Position numbers and translations under genes: made by a program
Notes under the pieces: generated by a model
Told to the model about the DNA's origin: nothing
The model's database searches: none
What the model saw: only the letters and a program-made list of their open reading frames with translations
Source of the DNA: Polaromonas sp047303325
GTDB taxonomy: Bacteria; Pseudomonadota; Gammaproteobacteria; Burkholderiales; Burkholderiaceae_C
Direction: 5' to 3'
Assembly (NCBI RefSeq): GCF_047303325.1
Contig: NZ_JBKBEX010000007.1
Coordinates: 62,001-126,000, forward strand
Length of the DNA: 64,000 nucleotides
In this document: one piece after another, positions 43,651 to 51,955 of the stretch
How the letters are laid out: every line of letters starts with the position of its first letter
Numbering within the stretch: the first letter of the stretch is position 1

Positions 43651-44787
43651 CTAGAGCGAAGCCGCCAGCATCTCTTCGTATTCGCCCGCGCTGGCAATGC
43701 GCGGGTTGGTCTTGTGGCAGTGGTCGGCCAGCGCGCCGGTGATGATCTGGCTGAACTGCCCGCGTTCCACGCCCATGGCGGCCAGCCCGGTGGGCAGACC
43801 CAGCCGGGCGTTCATGTCGCGTATCGCCTCGGCGATGTCACCGCCCGAGGCCAGGCCCATGGCGCGGGCCATGCGGTCCAGCCGCCTGTCTTTTTGCACC
43901 GACTCGGCACCGGCGTTAAAGCGCACCACGGCCGGCAGGAACATCGCGTTCAGCGTGCCGTGGTGCAGGCGCGGGTCCACACCGCCCAGGCTGTGGCTTA
44001 AGGAATGCACGCAGCCCAGGCCTTTCTGGAACGCCATGGCACCCTGCATTGATGCACTCATCAGGTTGAAGCGCGCTTCCCGGTCGCTGCCGTCGCGCGT
44101 AGCACGCTCGATGTGGGCCCAGCCGCGCTCCAGGCCGTCCAGCGCAATGCCGTCGGCCGGCGGGTTGAAGGCGGCCGACATATAGGTCTCCATGCAGTGC
44201 GCGATGGCGTCCATGCCGGTGGCGGCCGTCAGCTTGGCGGGCAGGCCCAGCGTGAGTTCGGGGTCGCAGATGGCGGTCTTGGGCACCAGGTGCCAGGAGT
44301 GGAAACCCAGCTTGCGGTGATCGTCCACGATGATGATGGCGCCGCGCGCGACCTCGCTGCCGGTGCCGCTGGTGGTAGGCACGGCGATCAGCGGCGCGGC
44401 GCGGTCGGTGATCTTCGGCGAGCCGCCTTCTATGGTGGCGTAGGTGGTGAGCGGGCCTTCATGCGTGGCGGCAATGGCCACACCCTTGGCGCAATCGATG
44501 GCCGAGCCGCCACCCACGGCGACCAGGCCGTCGCAGCCGCTGGCTTTGTAGAGTTCGGCGGCGGCGCGCACGGCGGCCTCGGTCGGGTTGGAGGGCGTCT
44601 GGTCGAACACCGTGACCGTCATGCCGGGCAGGGCGTCCAGCGCTTTTTGCAAAATGCCCGCGGCCTTGACGCCGGGGTCGGTCACGATGAGAGGGCGCGT
44701 GATGCCCACGCGCTCGCATTCCTGCTTGAGCAGTTTCACGGCGCCGAACTCGAACTGGATCTGGGTGACGTAGTAAATGAAGGCCAT
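43651..44787 (-). CDS. Iron-containing alcohol dehydrogenase
   Basis: 378 residues, family III (Fe-ADH). NAD-binding GGGSAIDCAKGVA and the PTTSGTGSEVARGAII region are typical; metal ligands lie in TGMDAIAHCMETYMS and GCVHSLSHSLGGVDPRLHHGTLNA. The start MAFIYYVTQIQFEFGA was chosen as family-typical; the frame above is open but unconvincing. These enzymes oxidise or reduce alcohols, hydroxyacids or maleylacetate-type ketones. Substrate not predictable. Divergent from an esterase gene with 167 bp between. Confidence 0.93.
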   Translation of the reverse strand: MAFIYYVTQIQFEFGAVKLLKQECERVGITRPLIVTDPGVKAAGILQKALDALPGMTVTVFDQTPSNPTEAAVRAAAELYKASGCDGLVAVGGGSAIDCAKGVAIAATHEGPLTTYATIEGGSPKITDRAAPLIAVPTTSGTGSEVARGAIIIVDDHRKLGFHSWHLVPKTAICDPELTLGLPAKLTAATGMDAIAHCMETYMSAAFNPPADGIALDGLERGWAHIERATRDGSDREARFNLMSASMQGAMAFQKGLGCVHSLSHSLGGVDPRLHHGTLNAMFLPAVVRFNAGAESVQKDRRLDRMARAMGLASGGDIAEAIRDMNARLGLPTGLAAMGVERGQFSQIITGALADHCHKTNPRIASAGEYEEMLAASL

Positions 44788-44954
44788 GCGGGCTGTCTTT
44801 CTGCGTTGTACGATGTGGGGCGATGCGGATCCTTGCACTGACTTTAATGGCTTTCAAGGCCTTCTGCCCCTTTTTGCCCGGATACCCCGCACGCCAACGC
44901 CTGTTCCCGTCACCTCGGCGATAGCGCCCGCGCCGCCGCCCCACGCCTTCACTG

Positions 44955-45911
44955 ATGCCGCCGAATCCGCAAACCCTGTTGACCCCCGCCATGCGCGATG
45001 TGCTGAGCCGCATCGCGCGCGCCAATCGCCCGGCCTTCCATACCCTCACACCCGACCAGGCCCGCGCCGCCTACGAAGCCGGTGCCGGCGTGCTCGAAAT
45101 CCCCAAGCCGGCGCTGGCCCGGGTGGAGGATTTACAGATCCCCGCGCGCGACGGCGAATTGCTGGGCGCGCGGCTGTATGCGCCGAAGGACCAGGCCTTG
45201 CCGGTGCTGCTGTTCTTCCATGGCGGCGGCTTCACGGTGGGCAGTGTTGCCACGCATGACATCCTGTGCCGCCAGCTGAGCCTGCTGGCCGGCATTGCCG
45301 TGGTCTCGCTGGATTACCGGCTGGCGCCGGCGTACAAGTTTCCGACGGCGGCCAACGATGCGTGGGACGCACTGCAGTGGCTGGCGGCCCACGGTGCTTC
45401 ACGGGGCCTGGACGCCAGGCGCATGGCCGTGGGCGGCGACAGCGCGGGCGGCACGCTGGCCGCCATGTGCGCGGTGCTGGCGCGCGATGCCGGCTTGTCG
45501 CTGGCCCTGCAGCTCTTGATCTACCCGGGCTGCGCCGCCCACCAGGACACGGCTTCGCACAAGACCTTTGCCGAGGGCTTTGTGCTGAGTGAAGCCGACA
45601 TCACGTGGTTCTTCAGCCAGTATGTGCGCAGCCCCGCGGACCGCGACGACTGGCGTTTCGCGCCGCTCAATGCGCCCGACGTGGACGGCGTGGCGCCGGC
45701 CTGGGTGGGCCTGGCCGAGTGCGACCCGCTGGTGGACGAAGGCGTGATGTACGCCGACAAGCTGCGCGCGGCCGGCGTGGCGGTGGACCTGGAGATTTAC
45801 CGCGGCGTGACCCATGAGTTCATCAAGATGGGCCGCATCATTCCCGAAGCCAGGCGCGCCCATGCCGATGCGGCGGCTGCGCTGCGCGGCGCCTTCGGGC
45901 TGGATCATTGA
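44955..45911 (+). CDS. Alpha/beta hydrolase, hormone-sensitive-lipase family
   Basis: 318 residues. The HSL motif FFHGGGFTVGS (oxyanion, residues 88-98) and nucleophile GDSAGGTLAA (Ser163) are exact; AECDPLVDEG carries the catalytic Asp and GVTHEFIKMG the His. No signal peptide, so a cytosolic carboxylesterase on short to medium acyl esters is expected. The N-terminal cap residues (LLTPAMRDVLSRIARANRP) are typical. It ends 13 bp before the thioesterase-acetyltransferase fusion, a likely operon partner. Confidence 0.93.
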   Translation: MPPNPQTLLTPAMRDVLSRIARANRPAFHTLTPDQARAAYEAGAGVLEIPKPALARVEDLQIPARDGELLGARLYAPKDQALPVLLFFHGGGFTVGSVATHDILCRQLSLLAGIAVVSLDYRLAPAYKFPTAANDAWDALQWLAAHGASRGLDARRMAVGGDSAGGTLAAMCAVLARDAGLSLALQLLIYPGCAAHQDTASHKTFAEGFVLSEADITWFFSQYVRSPADRDDWRFAPLNAPDVDGVAPAWVGLAECDPLVDEGVMYADKLRAAGVAVDLEIYRGVTHEFIKMGRIIPEARRAHADAAAALRGAFGLDH

Positions 45912-45924
45912 GGGGACGACAGCC

Positions 45925-46782
45925 ATGAAACGACAGGACTTCCGCTTTTCCCACCGCCTGCGGGTGCGCTGGGCCGAGGTGGACATGCAAAAAATCGTGT
46001 TCAACGCGCACTACCTGATGTACTTCGACACGGCCATCACCGACTACTGGCGCGCACTGGCCTTGCCCTACGAAGAGGCCATGGTGCATTTGGACGGCGA
46101 CCTTTACGTCAAAAAGGCGACGGTGGAATACCACGGCTCGGCGCGTTTTGACGAGCAGGTCGACGTGGCGCTCAAGTGCGCGCGAATCGGCAATTCGTCG
46201 ATGGCGTTTACGGGTGCGATCTTTCGCGGCGATCAACTGCTGATCAGCTGCGAGCTGGTTTATGTGTTTGCCGATCCGGCCTCGCAGACCTCCAAGCCGG
46301 TGCCGGAGGCCTTGCGCTGCGTGCTGACGGCTTATGAAGCCGGTGAGGCCATGCTGCAGCTGAAGACCGGCGGCTGGGCCGCACTGGGCGCCGATGCCGG
46401 CAAGGTGCGCACGGCGGTTTTTGTGCAGGAGCAGGGCATTCCCATGGAGATGGAGTGGGATGAGGCCGACAGCACGGCCCTGCATGCCGTCGCCTACAAC
46501 GGCCTGGGGCAGGGCATCGCGACCGGGCGGCTGGTGCGCCAGGCGGATGGCGTGGGCAAGATAGGCCGCATGGCAGTGCACCATGCGCTGCGCGGCTCAC
46601 GCGTGGGCAGCGACATCCTGCGAGCGCTGATGGATGCGGCGCGCGAGCGCGGCGACAGGGAAGTGATGCTGTATGCCCAGCGCAGCGCCGAGGGCTTTTA
46701 CCAGCGGCTGGGTTTTACGCCGCGCGGCGAGCCTTTTGAGGAAGTCGGCATTCCGCACATAGAAATGGTTAAGGCGCCTTGA
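45925..46782 (+). CDS. Fusion of YbgC-type thioesterase and GNAT acetyltransferase
   Basis: 285 residues joining two enzymes. Residues about 1-135 are a 4-hydroxybenzoyl-CoA/YbgC thioesterase hotdog domain (RVRWAEVDMQKIVFNAHYLMYF, with Asp at the catalytic position). Residues about 145-285 are an ElaA-like GNAT domain (RTAVFVQEQGIPMEMEWDEAD, IGRMAVHHALRGSRVGSDILRALM, FYQRLGFTPRGEPFEEVGIPHIEM). There is no frameshift between them; the frame is continuous. Both halves use CoA thioesters, but a combined reaction is unknown. The 3' end overlaps the convergent NRDE gene by 14 bp. Confidence 0.9.
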   Translation: MKRQDFRFSHRLRVRWAEVDMQKIVFNAHYLMYFDTAITDYWRALALPYEEAMVHLDGDLYVKKATVEYHGSARFDEQVDVALKCARIGNSSMAFTGAIFRGDQLLISCELVYVFADPASQTSKPVPEALRCVLTAYEAGEAMLQLKTGGWAALGADAGKVRTAVFVQEQGIPMEMEWDEADSTALHAVAYNGLGQGIATGRLVRQADGVGKIGRMAVHHALRGSRVGSDILRALMDAARERGDREVMLYAQRSAEGFYQRLGFTPRGEPFEEVGIPHIEMVKAP

Positions 46783-47587
46783 TCTTCAATTGCTCGCGGT
46801 GTACCGCGGCGGCGGCCAGGCCTTCGCGGCCATGGGTACGCTCTTCCAGTTCAACATCCCAGTCGCTGCCGGAGGCCGTCGCCAGCAGCACTGTGCTGCA
46901 ACGCGTGCCGTAGCCGCGGCCAGGCACTTCCACAAAGGCGCTGGAGAGCGCCTCTTCAAGCTCGGGTGGCACGCCGGTATGCGGAAGGTCCGCGGGCAAG
47001 GCGCGTTGCCGGCTGCCCAGCGCCGTCCATAGCTTTTGCAGGCCCTCAGGGCCGTCGCCGCTTTGCAAGGCAGCTGCCAGCACGCGTTTGAGCTCCAGGG
47101 TTTTGGGCCAGGGTGTGTCCAGCCCAGCGTTGGACAGGCCGTAGAGGCCGGGCGCCAAAGCCTGGGCATGCAAGGCCGGCGCGCCTTCATATTTGTTGGT
47201 GACCCAGGTCCAAGCCTTTTGACGCAAGTCGCCCAGCACCAGGTTAAAGCCGCCAAAGGCCGCGCCTTTATCTTCGAGCGCCGCCACAAAATCCGCTGCG
47301 TCACCGGCGCCTTCGAGCCAGCGCGTGACCAGCTCCCCACGCGAGCGCGGCGCGGCGTCGGGCTGGGCCTGGCGCACATTGGTCAAAAAAGCGATACGGC
47401 CGGCTGGCGTGATGCCCATCCAGGTGCCGCCGGCGCGAAGGTCGCGGCCGGAGATGATTTCCTGCCCGGACGCGGTGCCCCAGCGCGCCAGGGGCAGCGT
47501 GGGCCGCTCCAGGAATTCATCGCGGTTGGCCGCGATCAGCAGCGGCCAGCGTGCGGAAGCGCCGACAGCAAACGCAACCAGGCACAT
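46769..47587 (-). CDS. NRDE family protein (TANGO2-like)
   Basis: 272 residues beginning MCLVAFAVGA, with Cys2 as the possible N-terminal nucleophile, and the NRDE motif LIAANRDEFLERPT that names the family; GGTWMGITPAGRIAFLTNVR is also characteristic. Related to eukaryotic TANGO2, linked to heme or lipid handling; bacterial function is unclear. Its stop overlaps the end of the thioesterase-acetyltransferase gene by 14 bases, and ygfZ lies just downstream on the same strand is not the case: ygfZ is upstream only by coordinates, ending 3 bp above this start. Confidence 0.92.
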   Translation of the reverse strand: MCLVAFAVGASARWPLLIAANRDEFLERPTLPLARWGTASGQEIISGRDLRAGGTWMGITPAGRIAFLTNVRQAQPDAAPRSRGELVTRWLEGAGDAADFVAALEDKGAAFGGFNLVLGDLRQKAWTWVTNKYEGAPALHAQALAPGLYGLSNAGLDTPWPKTLELKRVLAAALQSGDGPEGLQKLWTALGSRQRALPADLPHTGVPPELEEALSSAFVEVPGRGYGTRCSTVLLATASGSDWDVELEERTHGREGLAAAAVHREQLKIKAP

Positions 47588-47589
47588 CG

Positions 47590-48528
47590 TTAAATATCTT
47601 CTAGCAGGGCGTAGGGCAGGGGGAGCAGGGTCAGGGCTTCACCGGAAGCACTTCCCAAAGTCAGGCGGCCGTCCGCCGCGTCAGCCGCGGCGGAGGTCTG
47701 CATGGACACAATGGCGTCAAAACCGCCGGCCGGGTTGGGCGCCGCCGCGGCGACCAGGCCGCAGGGCTGGGAGGCATCGGAGGCGTGGAACACCTCCTGG
47801 CCGACCGCAGGCGATCCGGCGGTGTGGGCCACATAAGCGCGCCGCTTGAGCGTGCCGCGGAACTGGCTGCGCGCCACGATTTCCTGGCCGGGGTAGCAGC
47901 CTTTCTTGAAATTCACGCCGCCCACGGATTCATAGTTCAGCATCTGCGGCACAAAGGCCTCGAAGATGGGCTGGGTGATCATGGCAATGCCGGAACGCAC
48001 GCCCAGCCATTGCCAGTCGGCCAGGCTGATGGGCGAGCCCTGGGGTGCGGGCGAGCCGGCCGGCACGCAGCACAGTGCGCGCGCCTGGCCGGCGCCGGGA
48101 TGCAGAAACACCAGGCTGGTTTCGCCGATTTCGGCTTTTTCCCACAAAGCGCCGTTGCGGCCCGCGACCTGGGCCACGGCGGCGCCGGCGACACCGTACA
48201 AGGTGAATTCCGCGCTGGCATCGCTCAGTTTGGCCTTGGCGCGCAGCACAAACATGGACAGGCGCTTGAGTGTCGCGGGCAGGATGTCGCGGCTGCAGAC
48301 CAGCAGCAGATCCGCGCCGCTCCTGAAGACCACAAAGCTGGCCTGCATGCGGCCTTTGGCATTGCAAAAAGCCGCCAGGCGGGCTTCGTTGCTAGCCATC
48401 AGCGCCACGTCTTGCGTCAGCTGGCCTTGCAGAAAAGTGACGGCATCGTCGCCCGCGACGCGGATGACGCCCAGGTGCGTCAGTTCGGTGGTGCCGGAAA
48501 TCGGGTGGGCGGTGCTGGGCAGGGTCAT
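47590..48528 (-). CDS. ygfZ: Folate-binding Fe-S protein YgfZ
   Basis: 312 residues of the GcvT-like folate-binding fold. The family motif KGCYPGQEIVAR lies at residues 209-220 with Cys211. LQGQLTQDV and RMQASFVVF are also typical. YgfZ aids repair or assembly of certain Fe-S enzymes. The frame stays open for 1.8 kb above this ATG across mltG and tmk on the other strand, but only MTLPSTAHPISG starts a family-like protein. It ends 2 bp before the NRDE gene start, so the two are probably co-transcribed. Divergent from mltG. Confidence 0.95.
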   Translation of the reverse strand: MTLPSTAHPISGTTELTHLGVIRVAGDDAVTFLQGQLTQDVALMASNEARLAAFCNAKGRMQASFVVFRSGADLLLVCSRDILPATLKRLSMFVLRAKAKLSDASAEFTLYGVAGAAVAQVAGRNGALWEKAEIGETSLVFLHPGAGQARALCCVPAGSPAPQGSPISLADWQWLGVRSGIAMITQPIFEAFVPQMLNYESVGGVNFKKGCYPGQEIVARSQFRGTLKRRAYVAHTAGSPAVGQEVFHASDASQPCGLVAAAAPNPAGGFDAIVSMQTSAAADAADGRLTLGSASGEALTLLPLPYALLEDI

Positions 48529-48586
48529 GGGGTCTTCACGGTCGGTGGGGAGATGGGCTGAATTATCATAGGCCTGAGCTTTTGCG

Positions 48587-48598
48587 TTCTGTACAGAA
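48587..48598. promoter_or_regulatory. 12-bp perfect palindrome in the ygfZ/mltG divergent promoter region
   Basis: TTCTGTACAGAA reads the same on both strands and lies 14 bp upstream of the mltG GTG start and 58 bp from the ygfZ start. It does not fit the LexA spacing (CTGT-N8-ACAG). A role is not shown. Confidence 0.3.
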
Positions 48599-48612
48599 AA
48601 GGTAGCTGGGTT

Positions 48613-49620
48613 GTGCGTCGTGTCTTTACAAGTCTGTTGATACTGGTATTTGCCGGCGCCCTGCTGTTGTTCGGTGCGGGCTTGTGGTGGCTGCACGAGC
48701 CGATTCCGCTGCGCCTGGCGCCCGGCAGTCAGGTGGTGGACCTGGAAATCGAGCCCGGCACGCCCGCCAGCGGTGTGGCCGAAACCATCGTGGCCAGCGG
48801 CGCAGACGTGCCGGCGGTATTGCTCCATGCCTGGTTCCGCTTTTCGGGTCAGGGTCGGCTGATCAAGGCCGGCAGCTATGAACTGGCGCCCGGCACCACG
48901 CCGCAAAAGCTGCTCAGCATGCTGGTGCGGGGTGATCAAGCCCTCAAAAGCGTGACGCTGGTCGAAGGCTGGACCTTCAACCAGGTGCGCGCGGCCCTGC
49001 AAAAAGCCGAGCAGCTGTCGCCCGACACGCTGAACCTGGCGCCCGAAGCCATCATGGAAAAGCTGGGCAAGCCGGGCGTGCACCCCGAGGGCCGCTTTTT
49101 CCCCGACACCTATACCTACGCCAAGGGCTCCAGCGACCTGGCCGTGCTCAAACGCGCGGCACGCGCCATGGACAAGCGCCTGGACGCCGCCTGGTCCCTG
49201 CGCAGCCCGGACACCCCGCTCAAAACCCCGGATGAGGCACTGATCCTGGCCAGCATCGTCGAAAAAGAAACCGGCAAGCCCTCGGACCGGCCACAGATAG
49301 GCGGCGTTTTCAGCAACCGGCTGCGCCTGGGCATGCTGCTGCAAACCGACCCGACGGTGATCTACGGCCTGGGGAGCAAGTTCGACGGCAACCTGCGCAA
49401 GCGCGACTTGCTGGCCGACACCCCCTACAACACCTACACCCGCGCCGGCCTGCCGCCCACGCCGATTGCCATGCCGGGCCGGGCCGCCTTGCTCGCGGCG
49501 GTGCAGCCTGCACCCACCAAGGCCATCTACTTTGTGGCGCGCGGCGACGGCAGCAGCCAGTTCAGCAGCAGCCTCGATGAGCACAACCGTGCGGTGAACA
49601 AATACATCCGAGGCCAGTGA
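48613..49620 (+). CDS. mltG: Endolytic murein transglycosylase MltG
   Basis: 335 residues with one N-terminal membrane anchor (LLILVFAGALLLFGAGLWWL). YceG-family motifs: LIKAGSYELAPGTTPQKLL (LysM-like subdomain), EGRFFPDTYTYAKG, catalytic Glu217 in LASIVEKETG, and VFSNRLRLGMLLQTDPTVIYGLG, then YNTYTRAGLPPTPI. It cuts nascent glycan strands and sets their length. The start is GTG at 48613. It opens the run mltG-tmk-holB, an order conserved in many proteobacteria, with a 3-bp gap to tmk. Confidence 0.96.
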   Translation: MRRVFTSLLILVFAGALLLFGAGLWWLHEPIPLRLAPGSQVVDLEIEPGTPASGVAETIVASGADVPAVLLHAWFRFSGQGRLIKAGSYELAPGTTPQKLLSMLVRGDQALKSVTLVEGWTFNQVRAALQKAEQLSPDTLNLAPEAIMEKLGKPGVHPEGRFFPDTYTYAKGSSDLAVLKRAARAMDKRLDAAWSLRSPDTPLKTPDEALILASIVEKETGKPSDRPQIGGVFSNRLRLGMLLQTDPTVIYGLGSKFDGNLRKRDLLADTPYNTYTRAGLPPTPIAMPGRAALLAAVQPAPTKAIYFVARGDGSSQFSSSLDEHNRAVNKYIRGQ

Positions 49621-49623
49621 ACC

Positions 49624-50316
49624 ATGAGCACCAGACCTCTGAGCGGCCTCTTCATCAGCTTCGAAGGCATAGACGGCGCCGGCAAGTCCACGCATATCGC
49701 CGGCCTGGCCGAGGCTTTCAAAGACCAGGGCAGGGCGGTGACCTTGACGCGCGAACCCGGCGGCACGCCACTGGCTGAAAAACTGCGCGCCATGGTGCTC
49801 AACGACGCCATGGATCCGCTGACCGAGGCGCTGCTGATCTTCGCGGCGCGGCGCGACCACATCGTGAACGTGATCGCCCCGGCACTGCTGCGCGGCGAGG
49901 TGGTGCTGTGCGACCGTTTCACCGACGCTACTTTTGCCTACCAGGGCGCGGGCCGCGGCTTTGACCTGAAGCTGCTGGCCACGCTGGAGCAATGGGTGCA
50001 GTCCGACGAAGGCTTGCTGGGCGACCCGGCCGGCAACACACCCATGAAGCCCGAGGTCGAAACCGTGATCGAGCCGCATTTGACGGTCTGGTTCGATCTG
50101 GCGCCCGAGGAGGCCGCCTTGCGCCTGGCTGGCGCGCGTGTGCCCGACAAGTTTGAAGCTCAGCCCGTGGAGTTTTTCCGCCGCGTGGCGCAGGGTTATG
50201 CCGACAGGCAGAAAAACCACCCCGAACGTTTTGCCCGCATCAATGCCGCCCAGAGCCGCGACGCGGTCTGGCAGGCGGTGCGCCAGGTGTTCGAGGCCAA
50301 AGGCTGGTTGCCATGA
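49624..50316 (+). CDS. tmk: Thymidylate kinase
   Basis: 230 residues. P-loop FEGIDGAGKSTH with Lys21, the DR-type motif CDRFTDATFAYQGAGR, and TREPGGTPLAEKLR are diagnostic; the LID region lies around GARVPDKFEAQPVEFF. It phosphorylates dTMP to dTDP. The protein is slightly longer than E. coli Tmk (213) because of an insertion between residues about 128 and 145 (SDEGLLGDPAGNTPMKPEVE). The stop overlaps the holB start in ATGA. Confidence 0.97.
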   Translation: MSTRPLSGLFISFEGIDGAGKSTHIAGLAEAFKDQGRAVTLTREPGGTPLAEKLRAMVLNDAMDPLTEALLIFAARRDHIVNVIAPALLRGEVVLCDRFTDATFAYQGAGRGFDLKLLATLEQWVQSDEGLLGDPAGNTPMKPEVETVIEPHLTVWFDLAPEEAALRLAGARVPDKFEAQPVEFFRRVAQGYADRQKNHPERFARINAAQSRDAVWQAVRQVFEAKGWLP

Positions 50317-51413
50317 GCGACACCGAAACCGTGGACAGCGCAGCCGTATCCAACAACCCGCCGCTGGCACCCTGGCTGCAAACCCAGCTGGAAAGCCTGC
50401 TGGTACAGCGCGGCCACGCCTGGCTGCTCAGCGGGCCGTCAGGCCTGGGCCAGTTCGAGTTGGCGCTGGCGCTGGCCCGCGCCTGGCTTTGCGAAGAGCC
50501 CACGCCGCAAGGCGCCTGCGGCCATTGCGGCAGTTGCCATGCGGTGGACGTGCACACCCATGCCGACCTTTGCATGCTGATGCCCGAGACCTTGTCGCTG
50601 GCGCTCGGCTGGCCGCTGGACGAAAAAACCCAGGACGAGCTCGACAGCAAAAAGCGCAAGCCCAGCAAGGAAATCAAGGTCGACGCGGCGCGCGAAGCCG
50701 TGTCCTTCACCCAGTTCACGCGCTCGCGCGGCACGACCAAGGTGGTACTGGTGTTCCCGGCCGAGCGCATGAACAACGTGACGGCCAACACCCTGCTCAA
50801 GACGCTCGAAGAACCGCCCGGGGCCGTCAAATTCATTCTGGCCACCGATGCGGCCCACCAGCTGCTGCCCACCATACGCAGCCGCTGCCTGGGCCACACC
50901 ATGGTCTGGCCGGATTTTGAGCTCGCGCTGGGCTGGCTGCAGCGGGAAATCAGCCAGGCGGGCGAGGGCGGCGGCAAAAAAGCCGCGCCCGCGCCCAAAC
51001 CGGCCGACCTGCAAACCCTGCTGGTAGCCTCGGGCGGGCGCCCGGCCGATGCGCTGGCCTGGGCCCAGGATGCACCGCCCGGCGAAGCGGCCCAGCACTG
51101 GCAGGCCCTGCCCAAAGCCATGGCGCGCGGCGACGTGAGCGCCCTGTCGGACTGGGCGCCAGCGCAGGCGGTCGACGCGCTGCAAAAGCTTTGCCACGAC
51201 GTGCTGGCCGTGCGCATGGGCGCCGCGCCGCGGTTTTTCAGCGCGGCCGACCTGTCCGCCGCGACCGGCAAGGCAGGCGCCGGGCTGTATGCGCTGGCCA
51301 GCTGGTCGCGCGAGCTGGCGGCCATCGCCCGCACCGTGGAGCACCCTTACAACCCCGGCTTGATGCTGGAGTCGCTGGTCAGCCGCGCCCGGCTCGCGCT
51401 CAATGCCAAATAA
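50313..51413 (+). CDS. holB: DNA polymerase III delta-prime subunit
   Basis: 366 residues of the AAA+ clamp-loader fold. The zinc-binding module CGHCGSCHAVDVHTHADL and the sensor region VVLVFPAERMNNVTANTLLKTLEEPPG are typical, as is LLPTIRSRC. The P-loop is degenerate (GPSGLGQFE, no Lys), as expected for delta-prime, which does not bind ATP. An insertion LDSKKRKPSKEIKVDA near residue 110 is charged. It follows tmk by a 4-bp overlap and precedes pilZ by 62 bp. Confidence 0.95.
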   Translation: MSDTETVDSAAVSNNPPLAPWLQTQLESLLVQRGHAWLLSGPSGLGQFELALALARAWLCEEPTPQGACGHCGSCHAVDVHTHADLCMLMPETLSLALGWPLDEKTQDELDSKKRKPSKEIKVDAAREAVSFTQFTRSRGTTKVVLVFPAERMNNVTANTLLKTLEEPPGAVKFILATDAAHQLLPTIRSRCLGHTMVWPDFELALGWLQREISQAGEGGGKKAAPAPKPADLQTLLVASGGRPADALAWAQDAPPGEAAQHWQALPKAMARGDVSALSDWAPAQAVDALQKLCHDVLAVRMGAAPRFFSAADLSAATGKAGAGLYALASWSRELAAIARTVEHPYNPGLMLESLVSRARLALNAK

Positions 51414-51475
51414 AGCCCGCCATTCATCCCGCAATTTTGCGGACACCGCCGCCTTCAAACCGATAAACTAGCGCC

Positions 51476-51856
51476 ATGAGCACAACGCCCCCCGCCAGTT
51501 CCCCCGCAGCCGCCGGCGCCCGGCCCAGCGTCGTCCAGCTGGCCATCAAGGAAAAAGCGGCTTTGTACGCCGCCTACATCCCGCTGTTCAAGGAAGGCGG
51601 CGTCTTCATTCCCACGGCACGCGACTACAAGCTCGGCGACGATGTCTACGTGCTGCTGACGCTGCCCGAAGACACGCAGCGCTACCCGGTGGCCGGCAAG
51701 GTGGCTTGGGTCACGCCGGGCAGGGCGGCCGGCAACCGCACCCAGGGCGTGGGCGTGCGTTTCCCGTCCGACGAGAAATCCCGCCTGCTCAAGATCAAGA
51801 TCGAAGAAATCCTGGGCGCGCACCTGGCCTCCGACCGGCCCACCCAGACGATTTAA
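51476..51856 (+). CDS. pilZ: PilZ domain protein (type IV pilus type)
   Basis: 126 residues. The PilZ fold of the pilus-associated form is visible: LAIKEKAALYAAYIPLFKEGGVFIPTARDYKLGDDVYVLLTLPEDTQRYPVAGKVAWVTPG and GVGVRFPSDEKSRLLKIKIEE. It lacks the RxxxR and D/NxSxxG c-di-GMP residues, so direct nucleotide binding is unlikely; this form works with FimX/PilB in pilus assembly in other species. The neighbourhood holB-pilZ-tatD is the well-known order. Confidence 0.93.
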   Translation: MSTTPPASSPAAAGARPSVVQLAIKEKAALYAAYIPLFKEGGVFIPTARDYKLGDDVYVLLTLPEDTQRYPVAGKVAWVTPGRAAGNRTQGVGVRFPSDEKSRLLKIKIEEILGAHLASDRPTQTI

Positions 51857-51903
51857 GCGAACCGGCGGCCACGCCGGCCGCTTCGCTTCCCATGTCTTTC
51901 GCC

Positions 51904-51929
51904 CTGTCCCTCTATATATAGTGGGACAG
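51904..51929. promoter_or_regulatory. 26-bp near-perfect palindrome upstream of tatD
   Basis: CTGTCCCT-CTATATATAG-TGGGACAG has a single mismatched pair over 26 bases and a TATATATA core. It lies 26 bp before the tatD ATG, in the 99-bp gap after pilZ. It may be an operator or a cruciform; it has no T-tract and so is not an intrinsic terminator. Confidence 0.5.
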
Positions 51930-51955
51930 CGGCACCCATCCAGAGCCATTGCGCC

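Noticed and set aside
48587..48598. LexA box in the ygfZ/mltG region
   Set aside because: The palindrome is CTGTACAG without the eight-base spacer of proteobacterial LexA sites.
48529..50370. Upstream extension of the ygfZ frame across mltG and tmk
   Set aside because: The extension is antisense to two conserved genes, and the YgfZ fold begins only at the ATG at 48528.
50313..51413. Missing P-loop Lys in HolB as an anomaly
   Set aside because: Delta-prime subunits normally lack a working P-loop, so this is expected.
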